Shown here piece by piece: positions 54,308 to 64,000 of a DNA stretch of 64,000 bases (its first letter is position 1; every line of letters begins with the position of its first letter). Below the pieces are notes generated by a model. It saw nothing but the letters and a program-made list of their open reading frames with translations, was not told where the DNA came from and made no database searches. The stretch is taken from assembly GCA_963921935.1 (NCBI GenBank), contig OY998178.1:49840951-49904950 (forward strand). The letters are read 5' to 3'. This DNA is from Galeruca laticollis. Taxonomy: Eukaryota; Arthropoda; Insecta; Coleoptera; Chrysomelidae. Position numbers and translations under genes: made by a program.

Positions 54308-56598
54308 GGGCAACGGTCAGTAGCGCGCAGCGGTCAGAAATGTTTTCAGGTAGTTGAAATTCTATGGGTCAATAGCGCGCGGTATACAATCGGTAAACCG
54401 GTCAATTGCGCGAACGGTTCCTTTATAGAAATATGCTCGTCTTAAACAATTTTTTTAACACGTAACATGCCATAGGAAAACACCTGAAAAGAAAACTATA
54501 TAAAATAGTGATTATAAGATATATTTTTTTTATTTTTTTGCAAAATTAAAACAAACACTTTTAATTAAATTAAATCTTTCAATATGGTTATTTACATATA
54601 AATTAATTAAATTTGTTACATAATCTTTGCGTTTTTTATACCTAATATTATTACAAGCTTTAGGCAAATGTACACTATTTATTTTAATATATGTATTAAT
54701 TTGTACATATTTTAAAACATTAATAAATTTAAAAATATCTGGATGCGCTACATAAAAACTGGAGTTAAAATGACTGTGGAATGATTCACAAGCATTTGTT
54801 GTACGTTCTTGATCACTATTACAAGAAGCCCACATTTTTGGAGGAAAAACGGAATCATCAGATATATAATTATCAACTAAATAATCAGCATATTCAATTA
54901 GTTTAGCATTCTGAGGTATATCTGAGTAAAGGTCTTCTACAAAACAATCCCCTACTTCGTTAGGATTTAGAAATAATAATCCAAAAGTGTAATGCAACCA
55001 AAGACCTATTGCTGAATTAGAATCCCTGTACTCAGATACCAACCCAAGATTTTGAATTTTACGATACCAGGACTGGGTCAAATGAAACCTACATCCTATT
55101 ATATTTATGTCTGGCCAAATTTTCTTAACTCCAACGTGTATCGCTTTTTCAAAATCACTAACGATTTCTTTGGGCTCAAACCTTAAATTTATACTAGCAC
55201 AATAACTTTTTAAAAGCTTAAATGCCTCAAAGTAAGTATTAGATTGTTTGTTTGGCAGTAAAATAAATACTAAAGGTATATAATGTCCGTTTTCTACTGT
55301 ATGTATCGTAAATAACTGAGTTAAAAATTTCGGGCAATAACTGAAAGTTCCGTCTACATAAATTTTAGGTCGTGAACACAGATACTGTAAATTTGTTTGA
55401 CAGGAAAATATTATTACATTCAAGTTCGTGTTATTTACCAATAAAAATTCTTCGTCCTTATTTGTTTTAATAACAATAGATTCTAGAGCTTCTTGGAGGT
55501 CTTCTAATGATTGAGGTAAAACTGGCAAAACGCTTCGTCTTGATCGATATACACTTTTTCTTATATTATCAAGGTCCCGTGTTGTGAGATTCACTTCTGC
55601 GGGAGCTTCTTTAAGCTCAGTATTGATGATCTTAGAAGGTCTTTGCGATATGTCTTCTACAGCCTTCCTTTTAATTCCGTTTTGTAATTTCTGTGAAACA
55701 ACATTAAAATATATAAATAATATATATCTACTATAATTTTTGAGGTTTATAAGAGTGAGTATTTTTGAAAAATAACAAATTTAAGAAATTAGATGAATAT
55801 CCGAAATATTTAACTTATACGAATAAAATTAATCATATTATATTATATACGTAGGTCGAGTAGTGAGCCATTATTAACCGAGGAGTTGTACTAATATTTT
55901 AAAATTTTATTTAATTAGATTTTGATAAAGGCAGAAATGATGCTAATTTCAAATAAGTTTTTATAATTTTATCATACCAATTAAGTGTACCTACTAGTGC
56001 TGAATTTGCGAGTTTGATTTTGTTTAGAATTAGAAATAAGAGTTTCTGTTTATATTTCATTGAAAATATAAAAAAAGTTCATTATTTACCTAGGGAGAGA
56101 AATATTATTTCTCATTCGAGCTTTGGAGTTAATAATGACGATTTCTAAGGTTAGTAGTAAGAAATATAATTATTAAACACTTACCTTAACGTGTAAATTT
56201 TCATCAAATGCGTGACTGTGATTGTCTTTTTGCTGTAACAACACCTCTTCTGATTTATCCACAGAAATCGAAGCTGGACATCCTCGCTTTGTACAGCGAT
56301 ATGAAACACCTAATATAGTTTCTCTATCTTTGCGAAAAGTATAACTTTTAACTATTAATAATTTTTTTCCGCGCTCACTTAACATGGTCTCCATTTCGGT
56401 ATCTTTACACGTAAACTTCTTCTGAATAATGTAAGTGAGTAAATGTAATTTAATGTGTACAATCATAAGACTGAAAGACCCCTTGCTATTAGGGACAGGT
56501 ACTAATATCATGTCTGCGCGCAATCGACCTGTCCCTTTTAGAACCCTCTTATAATCTGTAAGGATTAAACTGACCGCTGCGCGCTATCGGAATACACC
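54308..56598 (-). mobile_element. MULE (Mutator-like) DNA transposon
   Basis: Bounded by the duplicated target CGAGTAGTT at 54299-54307 and 56599-56607 (9 bp; 8 bp if the last G of the right terminal GGG is counted as element). Terminal inverted repeats are GGG-N10-TAGCGCGCAGCGGTCAG on both ends. A further GTCAATAGCGCGC or GGTCAATTGCGCG motif recurs just inside the left end, and GCGCGCAATCGACC inside the right. An 8-10-bp duplication is the Mutator signature. It lies in the 5' leader of the non-LTR element. Confidence 0.88.
54530..56523 (-). CDS. MULE transposase with N-terminal FLYWCH-type zinc finger (two exons)
   Basis: Exon 1 (56523-56185) encodes a FLYWCH-like finger: SYTFRKDRETILGVSYRCTK, GCPASISV and NHSHAF. 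Its 5' start is uncertain: the frame opens at 56523, but METMLSERGKK at 56394 is a plausible start. A 494-bp intron at 55691-56184 (GTAAGT ... TTTCACAG) joins HVK to KLQNGIKRK in phase 0. Exon 2 (55690-54530) is open with no stop for 386 codons. It carries the MULE triad: PKIYVDGTFSYCP, EPKEIVSDFEKAIHVGVK and TTNACESFHSHFN, with FHLTQSWYRKIQ between. Total is about 455-499 residues. This is the most intact transposase in the window. It cuts and reinserts the element with 8-10-bp duplications. Confidence 0.85.
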
Positions 56599-56616
56599 CG
56601 AGTAGTTTAGCGAGTA

Positions 56617-57590
56617 ATGTTGCCGGTCCCAAGCCCCGAAAAAGGAGGACGGTTTAAAGGCGGGGCTAGCAACCTACCTTTTAGAAAAAAAAACACTGCT
56701 GGAAGAACCGATGCGAGTGCCTCGGGAACCGGACGAATCAACGCAGAAAACGACACGGCGAGAAAAAGGAAGAAACGAGTATGGAAACGTAATAAATTGA
56801 GACTAGCCTGCTGGATCATCATATCGTGGAACACCCGAGGAGACCAAGAAGTGCTAATGGAAATCGCTAATAATAACATTGATATGTGTTTGCTCTCAGA
56901 AACTAAAAAGGAAGGCAATACAAAACTTGGTGACTATGTACTATTCTATAGCGGAGTGGATAAGGACAAAAAAGCACAGGCAGGGATTGGAATTGTTGTA
57001 CGCCAGACGCTACAATACCTGATCGAAGACGTGCAATACCTTCAGCACAACATAATGTATATATCACTAAAATTTGAAAACGACAAGATACATCTGATAA
57101 GTGTATATGAACCAGACATAACAAAACCAAGAAAGAAAGCGAACAATTCTTCGATGATCTTCAGTGCATTTGGATCGTTTACCAAGAAACTAAAAACTCT
57201 TTATAATGGGGGACTTCAATTCACGTATAGGAGATGATACCATCCCTGGAATCATGCAACACTTTAGTGAGGAGACAAAAAATGTAAATGGCAATATGTT
57301 AATCGAAATGTGCACATACAACGAGCTAAGAATAAACAATACGTACTTTGAACATAAAGAACCTCAGAAATACACATTCAGAAATACAAGGGGTAACAAA
57401 TCGATCATCGATTATGTAATCACCAATAGACAAGTGGACCCTCAACAAATTCTGGACATAAGAGCACTAACATCGGCGAACGTAGGGACACAACATAACC
57501 TGGTTATGTTGTGTAGGTATGCGAAAAAAGAAAAATGCACCAAATTATGTAACAACATTCAACATGGAATCGTTGAGGGAGGATAGCACA
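56617..57590 (+). pseudogene. Non-LTR endonuclease (APE) domain
   Basis: A frame open from 56617 gives SWNTRGDQEVLMEIANNNID then MCLLSETKKEGNTKLGDYVL, then GIGIVVRQTLQYLIEDV. After a frameshift near 57200 it continues MGDFNSRIGDDTIPGI, KYTFRNTRGNKSIIDYVITN and QILDIRALTSANVG. These are the Asn, Glu, Asp/Asn and Ser/Asp blocks of APE endonucleases. The frameshift lies exactly between the third and fourth blocks. The enzyme nicks the target to prime reverse transcription. Confidence 0.75.
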
Positions 57591-59213
57591 AAAGATCTAT
57601 ATCCAAGAAGACTCAATGAGAAGATAGCTCAAAACCAGGTTGTAGATAACGATGATGTAGAAAGAGCTTGGAAAAAAATAAGAGAAAATATAACACAAAG
57701 TGCAACAGAAGCCATAGAGTTAAGAACAGTAGACACCAACGAAAAGAGACACACCAAACCGTGGTTCACTAACGAAGTCCAGGAACTGGCAAGAGAAGAA
57801 GGAAGCATATATAAAATACATTAACAATAGAACACCGGATGAGTATGAGAGATACAAAACTGTTAGAAATCGAACAAACAACCACATGAGACAACTAAAG
57901 AAGGAATACTGGGAAACATTTACAGCAGAAATGGAAGCGAACTTATACGGTCGTCAGAAGGAGGTGTGGAACATGCTACATAACACTAAAAACAAGTGAC
58001 AGAAGAAGTGCAATTAAATGACATTACAGAAGAAGAATGGATCAGGTACTCCAAAAACACATATAATATTACTGATGATGACAATACACCGATACAGATC
58101 TGAGTGAATGATAACAATAACGAGCCGGAAATAACACTGGAGGAAGTTGAAGCACTAATAAAAAAAATGAAAAATCGAGAAGAACCTGGCATTGATAATA
58201 TAAACAACGAATTATTCAAGTATGGATGAGAGAAACTAAAGAGGGAACTTATTTCAGAAGATTATAATATCCGGTGTCATACCGTACGAATGGAAGCTAA
58301 GCATATCCGTACCCACATATGAAAAATTAGGAAAGAGGGATCCCGACAATCTCAGGAATATAACTTTGTTGAACTAAGTATCAAAACTTTTCACAAAAAT
58401 CATAGCGATTAGACTTGGAAACAAGATTCCGATGAAGGAAGAACAACAAGTGTTCAGACAGAACAGATCGACGGTAGACGCAATATTCATAATACGGCAA
58501 CTAACACAAAAATCAATAGGGTTCAACAAGCCCATGTGTGTATGTTTTGTTGGCCTCACTAAAGCCTTTGATAAAGTACGGTTGAGGGACGTAATAGAGA
58601 TTCTAGTAAAGAACAATATAGATCATAAATATCAAATTATTATTAAAGAACTGAACACCGAGAATTGAAACTAGAACGGAATAGTCCAAATAAGTACATA
58701 TTATGAACGGGATACGACAGGGAGACAGCCTCAGCCCTACACTATTCAATATTATGATGGACAGAATCATAGAAAACGTTAACAAGGTCAACGCAGTGTA
58801 CAGAATGAGAGAACAATCATTAAAAGTATTAAGCATCAAGGGTCAGCGGATATTTGAGAGAAATAATATGGAAAAACAATATGATGGGTACACAAAGCAA
58901 GATAAGAATCTACAAAACATGCGTAAGACCTATTCTCACTTACGCAATAGAAACAAGGGTCGAAACATCAACAACTGAAAAAATAATGAGGACGCCTGAA
59001 ATGAAAACGCTTAAAACAATTAAGGGAGTGAGCCTCAGAGATAGGATGAGAAGTCAGGACATTACAGAAGAATTAGGAATTCAGGATGTAGTGAGATGGG
59101 TTAGAGGACGTAAACGAGGTAGAAGAGATCATGTCGAAAGAATGCCAGAAAACAGATGGGCAAAATGGGCGAAAACCCAGAAACCAAACACACGGAGACC
59201 ACCAAAAAGATAG
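57519..59213 (+). pseudogene. Non-LTR reverse transcriptase and C-terminal region
   Basis: Linker 57519-57990 (PWFTNEVQELAREE, YEKRYKTVRNRTN-like). RT from 58130: LEEVEALIKKMKNREEPGID then NINNELFKYG, a TGA, EEQQVFRQNRSTVDAIFIIR (58435), a first catalytic-type block CFVGLTKAFDKVR in which Asp of the usual CFVDL is Gly (58545), and MNGIRQGDSLSPTLFNIMMD (58703). The YADD box is absent: coding jumps to SKIRIYKTCVRPILTYAIET and a basic C-terminus ending RRPPKR at 59213. The missing active site and several stops show a dead copy. Confidence 0.75.
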
Positions 59214-59312
59214 TATGAGACCTGGAGCTCAGCATCTCAAGAAGAGCTTAGGAGGAGGCTAAATATTCGGAATTAAACAAGACAGGGTCCTACTAAAAGA
59301 GAAAGAAGAAAA

Positions 59313-60090
59313 ATTGCTAATATACCAATGTTAGCAGTGAAAAAAAATGTATATATACCTCGGTTGAGACTCCCATTATTTGCCTTACACATTATATCCA
59401 CGTGCTTCAAGATATGAAAGTGCTCGGTAAATCATAGCCCACTTCTCAACCTAGGTGTATAATATACTATGTTGTACACCAGTGACAATTTTTAAGGTAT
59501 AGTGTTAATAGTCATTCCTAACACAAGTGTCAGAATGACTCGTTTTGTAGTACGAGTAAAAAGCACAAGTGCCACAATAGGTTATTTTGACAAAAGTTAT
59601 GACACAATATAATCCATGATTCGCATTTATTGAGTTTTTTTAACAAAATGGAATTACATTATCTCTGTTTTTGAACTAGGAGGAGTGATTTGAAACTAAG
59701 TTGGCAATTCTGTAGATTCCTGAATGATCAGATCACAACCGGTTTTACTCAGCACTTTTGACATATATTATGATCGAATAATTGTGTAAATTGTGAACAA
59801 ACTTTCATTCAAGCAAATAAAGGATGATTATTTGTTTAAAAAACAGCTTCTTCATATATTCTTGCGTCTTATTTCTGTAGTATATAATCATATATAAAAT
59901 AATGTTTCCGGAAACTCGAACTTTATGTATACCTATCTGTGTTTGATCATATAAAATATCAATATAAACAATTGCCAAATCATTGATGAATAAACGTTAG
60001 CGTACTTGATTTATTAAAATTTTAAATATATAATTTGTTCCAATTTAATCTATTAAATTGGTAGCTAGAACTAAACCACACCATTTTATA
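59313..60090. other. Unassigned AT-rich sequence
   Basis: No coding sequence or repeat structure is recognised between the two non-LTR fragments. Confidence 0.45.
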
Positions 60091-60092
60091 AT

Positions 60093-60770
60093 TTGTTTTA
60101 TGATAAGGCTAAAGTCGAATGTCAAATAAAAATACATACAATAATCAACTGTATGACAATAAACTTTACTCAGGACGAAATCACACAGACTATACAAGAG
60201 ATGAAAAATAAAAAGGCGACAGTGCGAGATGGTCTCACCAAAGAAACCCTAGAACTCATACACACACCAGATCCGACAATGCTTACGAATATTCATAATG
60301 AATGCATAACAGGAGGAATATTTCCTGATATGTGGAAGAAGGCAGATTCAGTATGGCTTCCTAAGAAAGACGAAAGCAAAAGGCCTATCTGTCTGCTGCC
60401 ATCCATGGGAAAAATCCTTCACAAACTGATAAGAACACGACTTATGCATTACATAGAATGAACATAGTATTAATGATAGACAATTCAGTTTCAGGCAAGG
60501 CCACTCGGCAATAGACGCGATATCACAAATAACAGAGAAAAAAAGAACAAACTACATACACTGCTAATTACATTAGATATAAAAAACGCATTTAATTCGG
60601 CATGGGTCCCTGCTATTATCAGAAAACTAACTGATATTGACACTCCTAATATCCGACAGCTATGTATAGACTTTCTTACAAATAGATAAATACAAACAGA
60701 GGAGGTGACGGACAGAGAGGCTCCAGCCTCGGACCAACACTATGGTTGCTGCTAATGGCAAATTTTTTTA
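60093..60770 (+). pseudogene. R1-like non-LTR reverse transcriptase fragment
   Basis: The frame reads FTQDEITQTIQEMKNKKATV then RDGLTKETLELI, GGIFPDMWKKADSVWLPKKD and RPICLLPSMGKILHKLI before a stop at 60461. In other frames it continues FRQGHSAIDAISQITEKK and LDIKNAFNSAWVPAIIRKL, which contains the first catalytic Asp. These are RT fingers and palm blocks of the R1/I group. The region after about 60770 is not recognisable. It is a short, 5'- and 3'-truncated remnant. Confidence 0.65.
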
Positions 60771-60774
60771 CAAA

Positions 60775-61485
60775 GATACATACATACTAAATGAAACATT
60801 TCAAAAATAATACAGTATATTCTCTTAGATGTTGTCTGGACATTACTTAAACCTCTAAATAATATACCTCAAACGTTCTAGATGACATCCTATAGATGCT
60901 TCTGTACCTAATCAGCAAATACAGGGTGAATAACGAAGAACGCCAGATATCGGCCATATTTCAGAAAATAACCATGGTACAACTTTTGAAAGAATACCTT
61001 CAGGAAAATGACCTTGAAAATGGCGGGAATATATTATTGACTTCCTATAATATCTGCTAGGGGGTGGAATGAACACTTAAAACCATATAACACTGTGATT
61101 ATCTCCAAAAAAGATATACTAAAAGTATCCTAAAAATACATTTTTTGAAAAATTGATGAGATTATGAAAAAATTTAGTTAGGGACTTTTTGCCCTTATTC
61201 TTCAAGTAAGGGGTGAGGAAGGTTCAAGCTTATTAAAAACAAATATCGTAAACCTTCCCTGTCCCATTTTCTCGGAAATTTAGAATGTAATGAGGCATTT
61301 TTCAAATTCTGATGAAGAGATTAAAAAATTAGGTATTTGGTGAAAACCGCAAGTCTAAATCTTAATACTATTCAAAGATATATGATTCATGATATCAGAT
61401 TTAAAAACTTGAAAAATGCTCCATTTAATATTTCCGAAAAAAATGGGAAAATTGTCGACTTATTAACAGCGCCCGCTGGCGGATA
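60775..61485. other. Unassigned AT-rich sequence
   Basis: No gene is recognised. It ends at the 17-bp direct repeat that flanks the large inverted repeat. Confidence 0.45.
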
Positions 61486-62788
61486 CAAAATTACCTAATT
61501 TTTCTAAATAAAACTCAAAATCAATGTCATTGACAACTGTGCAGCTACTAGTGTCGGCAAACATAATGGCCATCTTCAGGCTGATCTAAAAAACTACTTC
61601 CGTGGGTGACAAACGTCGAGCATCATAAATATTAGAGGAAAAAGGTGTGAGAAGTTGGAAGATTAAAATTTTTGAATTTAAAAATCTTGAAAAAATCTTT
61701 CTCTCGTCATAAATTGGAATGTAAACCAGTTAATGGTTATACTATCTTATAAAAAGGAAGTGACAAATGAAAAAATTAATAGTTAGTTGAACTTGGAATG
61801 AAGTGATAAAGTTGAGCTCAAAGGGAGCAATTAATCATGAAAAAATATCTTATGGGGGGTAAGAGTCAAACTGCTTAAATTTATGTGTCCGAGGAATCTT
61901 GTCTGTATGACCGTTAATATCCTCAATTATCAGAGGGAAGAGTGCAACAAGTTTAGGATCGATTCCTAGAAGGAAAAGTTTGGAAAGGTTTTCCTCAATT
62001 CCCATAGAGAAGAGTCTATACTGGCCATATAGTTGGAGGGGAGAAATTAAAGGTGAAAACCTCTGGAACAAAATGACTTCTTCATGTAGGAAATGTTAGA
62101 ATTTCGTTTATAAGAATTTCCTACATAAAGAAGTAATTTTGTTCCAAACGTGTCCACCTTTAATTTCTTCCCTCCAACTATATGGCCAGTATGGACTCTT
62201 CCCTATGGGAATTGAGGATAATTTTCCTGGACTTTTTCCTTCTAGGAATGTATCCAAAACTTGTTGCACTCATTCCTTTGAGAATTGAGGATATTAACGG
62301 TCATATAGACAAGATTCCTCATACACACAAATTTAAGCAGTTTGACTCTTACTCGCTTTAAGATATTTTTTCATGATTGATTGCTCCCCTTGAGCTCAAC
62401 TCTATCACTCCATTCCAAGTTCAACTAATTAATAATTCTATCATTTGTTACATCCTTTTTATAAGGTAGTATAACCATTAAGTGGTTTACATTTCAATTT
62501 ATGACGAGAGAAAGATTTTTTCAAGTTTTTCAAATTTAAAAATTTTTAATCTTCCAGCTTTTCACACCTTTTTGCTCTAACATTTATGACGCTCGACGTG
62601 TGTCACCCACGGAAGTAGCTTTTTAGATCAGCCTGAAGGTGGCCCTTATGTAGGCTGAAACTAGTAGCTGCACAGTTGTCAATTATTAAAAATGCTGTGA
62701 CATTGACTTTGAGTTTTACTCAGAAAAATTACTGTCAGTCACATTTGAGCCAATGGATAATATTTTCCTTTCAAAATTACCTAATTTT
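61486..62788. mobile_element. Head-to-head Penelope-type termini forming a large inverted repeat
   Basis: A left arm at about 61490-62095 and a right arm at about 62100-62735 are inverted copies of about 600 bp, meeting around 62080-62115 (ATGTAGGAAAT ... ATTTCCTACAT). The outermost part of each arm carries a Penelope-type terminal motif: CCTGAAGATGGCC ... GCCGACACTAGT on the minus strand at 61548-61581, and CCTGAAGGTGGCC ... GGCTGAAACTAGT on the plus strand at 62631-62665. The unit is flanked by a 17-bp direct repeat (CAAAATTACCTAATTTT) at 61486-61502 and 62772-62788, compatible with a target duplication. No protein is convincingly encoded. Confidence 0.6.
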
Positions 62789-62789
62789 G

Positions 62790-64000
62790 TAATCAATCTT
62801 ATTAAACACAAAAAACTCTTTAAAATGACGCCAACATCATTAATATCGGTTAAAAAACGAAAAACGATTTAAATAGATTATTCACTTCTAATAAACAGTA
62901 CACCAAATTAAAAAAACAGGTACAGAGTAAAATAAAAATATCGTGTCCAGGAATCCAACCTAAAAAAATGAAATTGTAAAATGCCATAACAATGACATAG
63001 GTGTGGAAAGTCATATATTACACATCTAAACAAAAATTGAATTCGTGTGCAACTGTTGCAAGCATTCAGTGAAAGCAAGAAATGAGAATGGGTATATTAA
63101 TCTGTAATTGTCATAACATAGCATAATTTAAAACTGAATTAATAAAGTTTAACTGATACACATACATTTCAGCCAGTTTACAGAATATTTATTAGAATAG
63201 TTTTTTGATGATAAAACTATTAAAAATTTTACGAAACATTAGGATAAATCAACTGAAAACCAATATATTCAACGGAAATTCTATCGTTAAATTACTGTTA
63301 TTGTTTCTCACGCAAGAGCAGCTGCTTTGAGGTACTCAATCATTCCATAACGTACATTTCAAAATCCTTATTTGTGAAAAATTCAAAGGTGTTCTGAACA
63401 ACAGCTAAAAAACAATTGCTCTAGATCAAATTGTGCCTATGGAAACCTTTGATCAGAACATCATAAACTACATCATACTAGATTTTCAGCCAAACGACTA
63501 GGATCCATTTTCCATAAGAAACTTGCGGGGTTCTTTAAAGAAATAATAACATATTTTAGTTCGAGACGTGACTTTTCATGGTTTACCTTCTATTACATGC
63601 CTCATTCCATTTGGCAGGTAAATTCAAGGGTGTTATGAAAAAGCATACTTCTTCTCTGTATAAAATAATATACTATTCTCATCTTGTTATCCCCATCCTG
63701 GAACATATTGTATTTTAACATTGTGGAACTGTAACTTTGCAATAGCAATTAGGACTCTTTATACTGAAAGCTAAACTTTGGTATTGGACTCGTTCAAAAC
63801 TATCAACAAATAATATCATTAATCTCTAAGATTGTGTTTTTTGCGTAAATGATTGTGGCTCGTTATAAATATGACCTATTACCTTTCAAAATTGTTCGAT
63901 TGAGGTTTTGAATATTGATTATAATTTGATGCTTCCTTAGACGGGTTATCTTTCTTTGCTAAAATTTCTGTTAATTCTGTTAAAGTAGGTGAATGGTGAT
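62790..64000. other. Unassigned AT-rich sequence
   Basis: No gene, terminal repeat or recognisable transposon fragment was found in the last 1.2 kb. Confidence 0.5.

Larger units (their letters stand above)
54255..59312 (+). mobile_element. APE-type non-LTR retrotransposon, interrupted by a MULE
   Basis: The 5' leader starts before the MULE (ACTCCGCCTGCATTGC near 54270) and continues after it (GTAATGTTGCCGGTCCC near 56614), followed by endonuclease and RT coding. The 3' end near 59312 shows the C-terminal 'EM..L..I.G..L.DR.R' region and an A/G-rich tail. The lineage is not assigned. The protein type (SETKK in the endonuclease, VRPILTYAIETR after the RT) is common in insect genomes. The YADD active-site region is missing, and stops are frequent. 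Confidence 0.7.

Noticed and set aside
61850..62071. Minus-strand 73-codon open frame
   Set aside because: It lies in the left arm of the large inverted repeat. The matching frame in the right arm is interrupted, so it is not conserved as a protein.

Overview
The window looks like arthropod, almost certainly insect, nuclear DNA. It is AT-rich, has short (52-62 bp) GT-AG introns, an interstitial TTAGG-type tract, and a set of transposable elements typical of insects: Jockey, R1-like and another APE-type non-LTR element, Ty3/gypsy, BEL/Pao, Penelope-like, piggyBac, pogo/Tigger, Tc1/mariner-like, Merlin, MULE, PIF/Harbinger-like and a Sola-like element. I found no convincing host gene and no rRNA or tRNA gene. 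Almost every coding region is a transposon protein, and most are broken by stops and frameshifts.

Layout. 1-7.8 kb: a minus-strand Jockey-type element split at 3.3-6.4 kb by a Sola-like DNA transposon with a 4-bp target duplication. 8.0-10.4 kb: a pogo/Tigger transposon whose transposase ends in a PHD-like zinc finger. 10.4-13.6 kb: a 5'-truncated Ty3/gypsy pol remnant. 15.2-16.2 kb: a non-coding element with about 140-bp inverted ends. 16.2-19.1 kb: a Merlin (ISXO2/IS1016-like) transposase gene cut exactly in two by a piggyBac copy at TTAA. 19.8-24.0 kb: PIF/Harbinger-like remains (Myb/SANT protein plus transposase stub) interrupted by a nearly intact piggyBac. 24.25-28.9 kb: a complete but mutated Ty3/gypsy element with 237-bp LTRs and a 5-bp target duplication. 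29.0-31.6 kb: a BEL/Pao pol remnant. 33.2-34.7 kb: a Tc1/mariner-like remnant with introns. 34.7-36.1 kb: a Penelope-like RT plus GIY-YIG fragment. 36.8-38.8 kb: a third piggyBac. 39.8-43.7 kb: a second full-length Ty3/gypsy element with unusually short LTRs.

45.2-52.4 kb is the most unusual region: a fourth piggyBac, delimited by TTAA, swollen to 7.3 kb by a tandem array. The array has six full units and one partial unit of about 545 bp. Each full unit carries the acidic N-terminal exon of the transposase plus a palindrome resembling the element's own ends. 54.3-56.6 kb: a nearly intact MULE with a FLYWCH finger, inserted in the 5' end of a non-LTR element that continues to 59.3 kb. 60.1-60.8 kb: an R1-like RT fragment. 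61.5-62.8 kb: a large inverted repeat with Penelope-type terminal motifs, flanked by a 17-bp direct repeat. Hammerhead-ribozyme-like cores lie at 51.1 and 52.7 kb.

There is no operon or host pathway. The genes act only within their own elements. The main information is the order of nested insertions: in two cases, removing the insert mentally restores an open frame across the target site.
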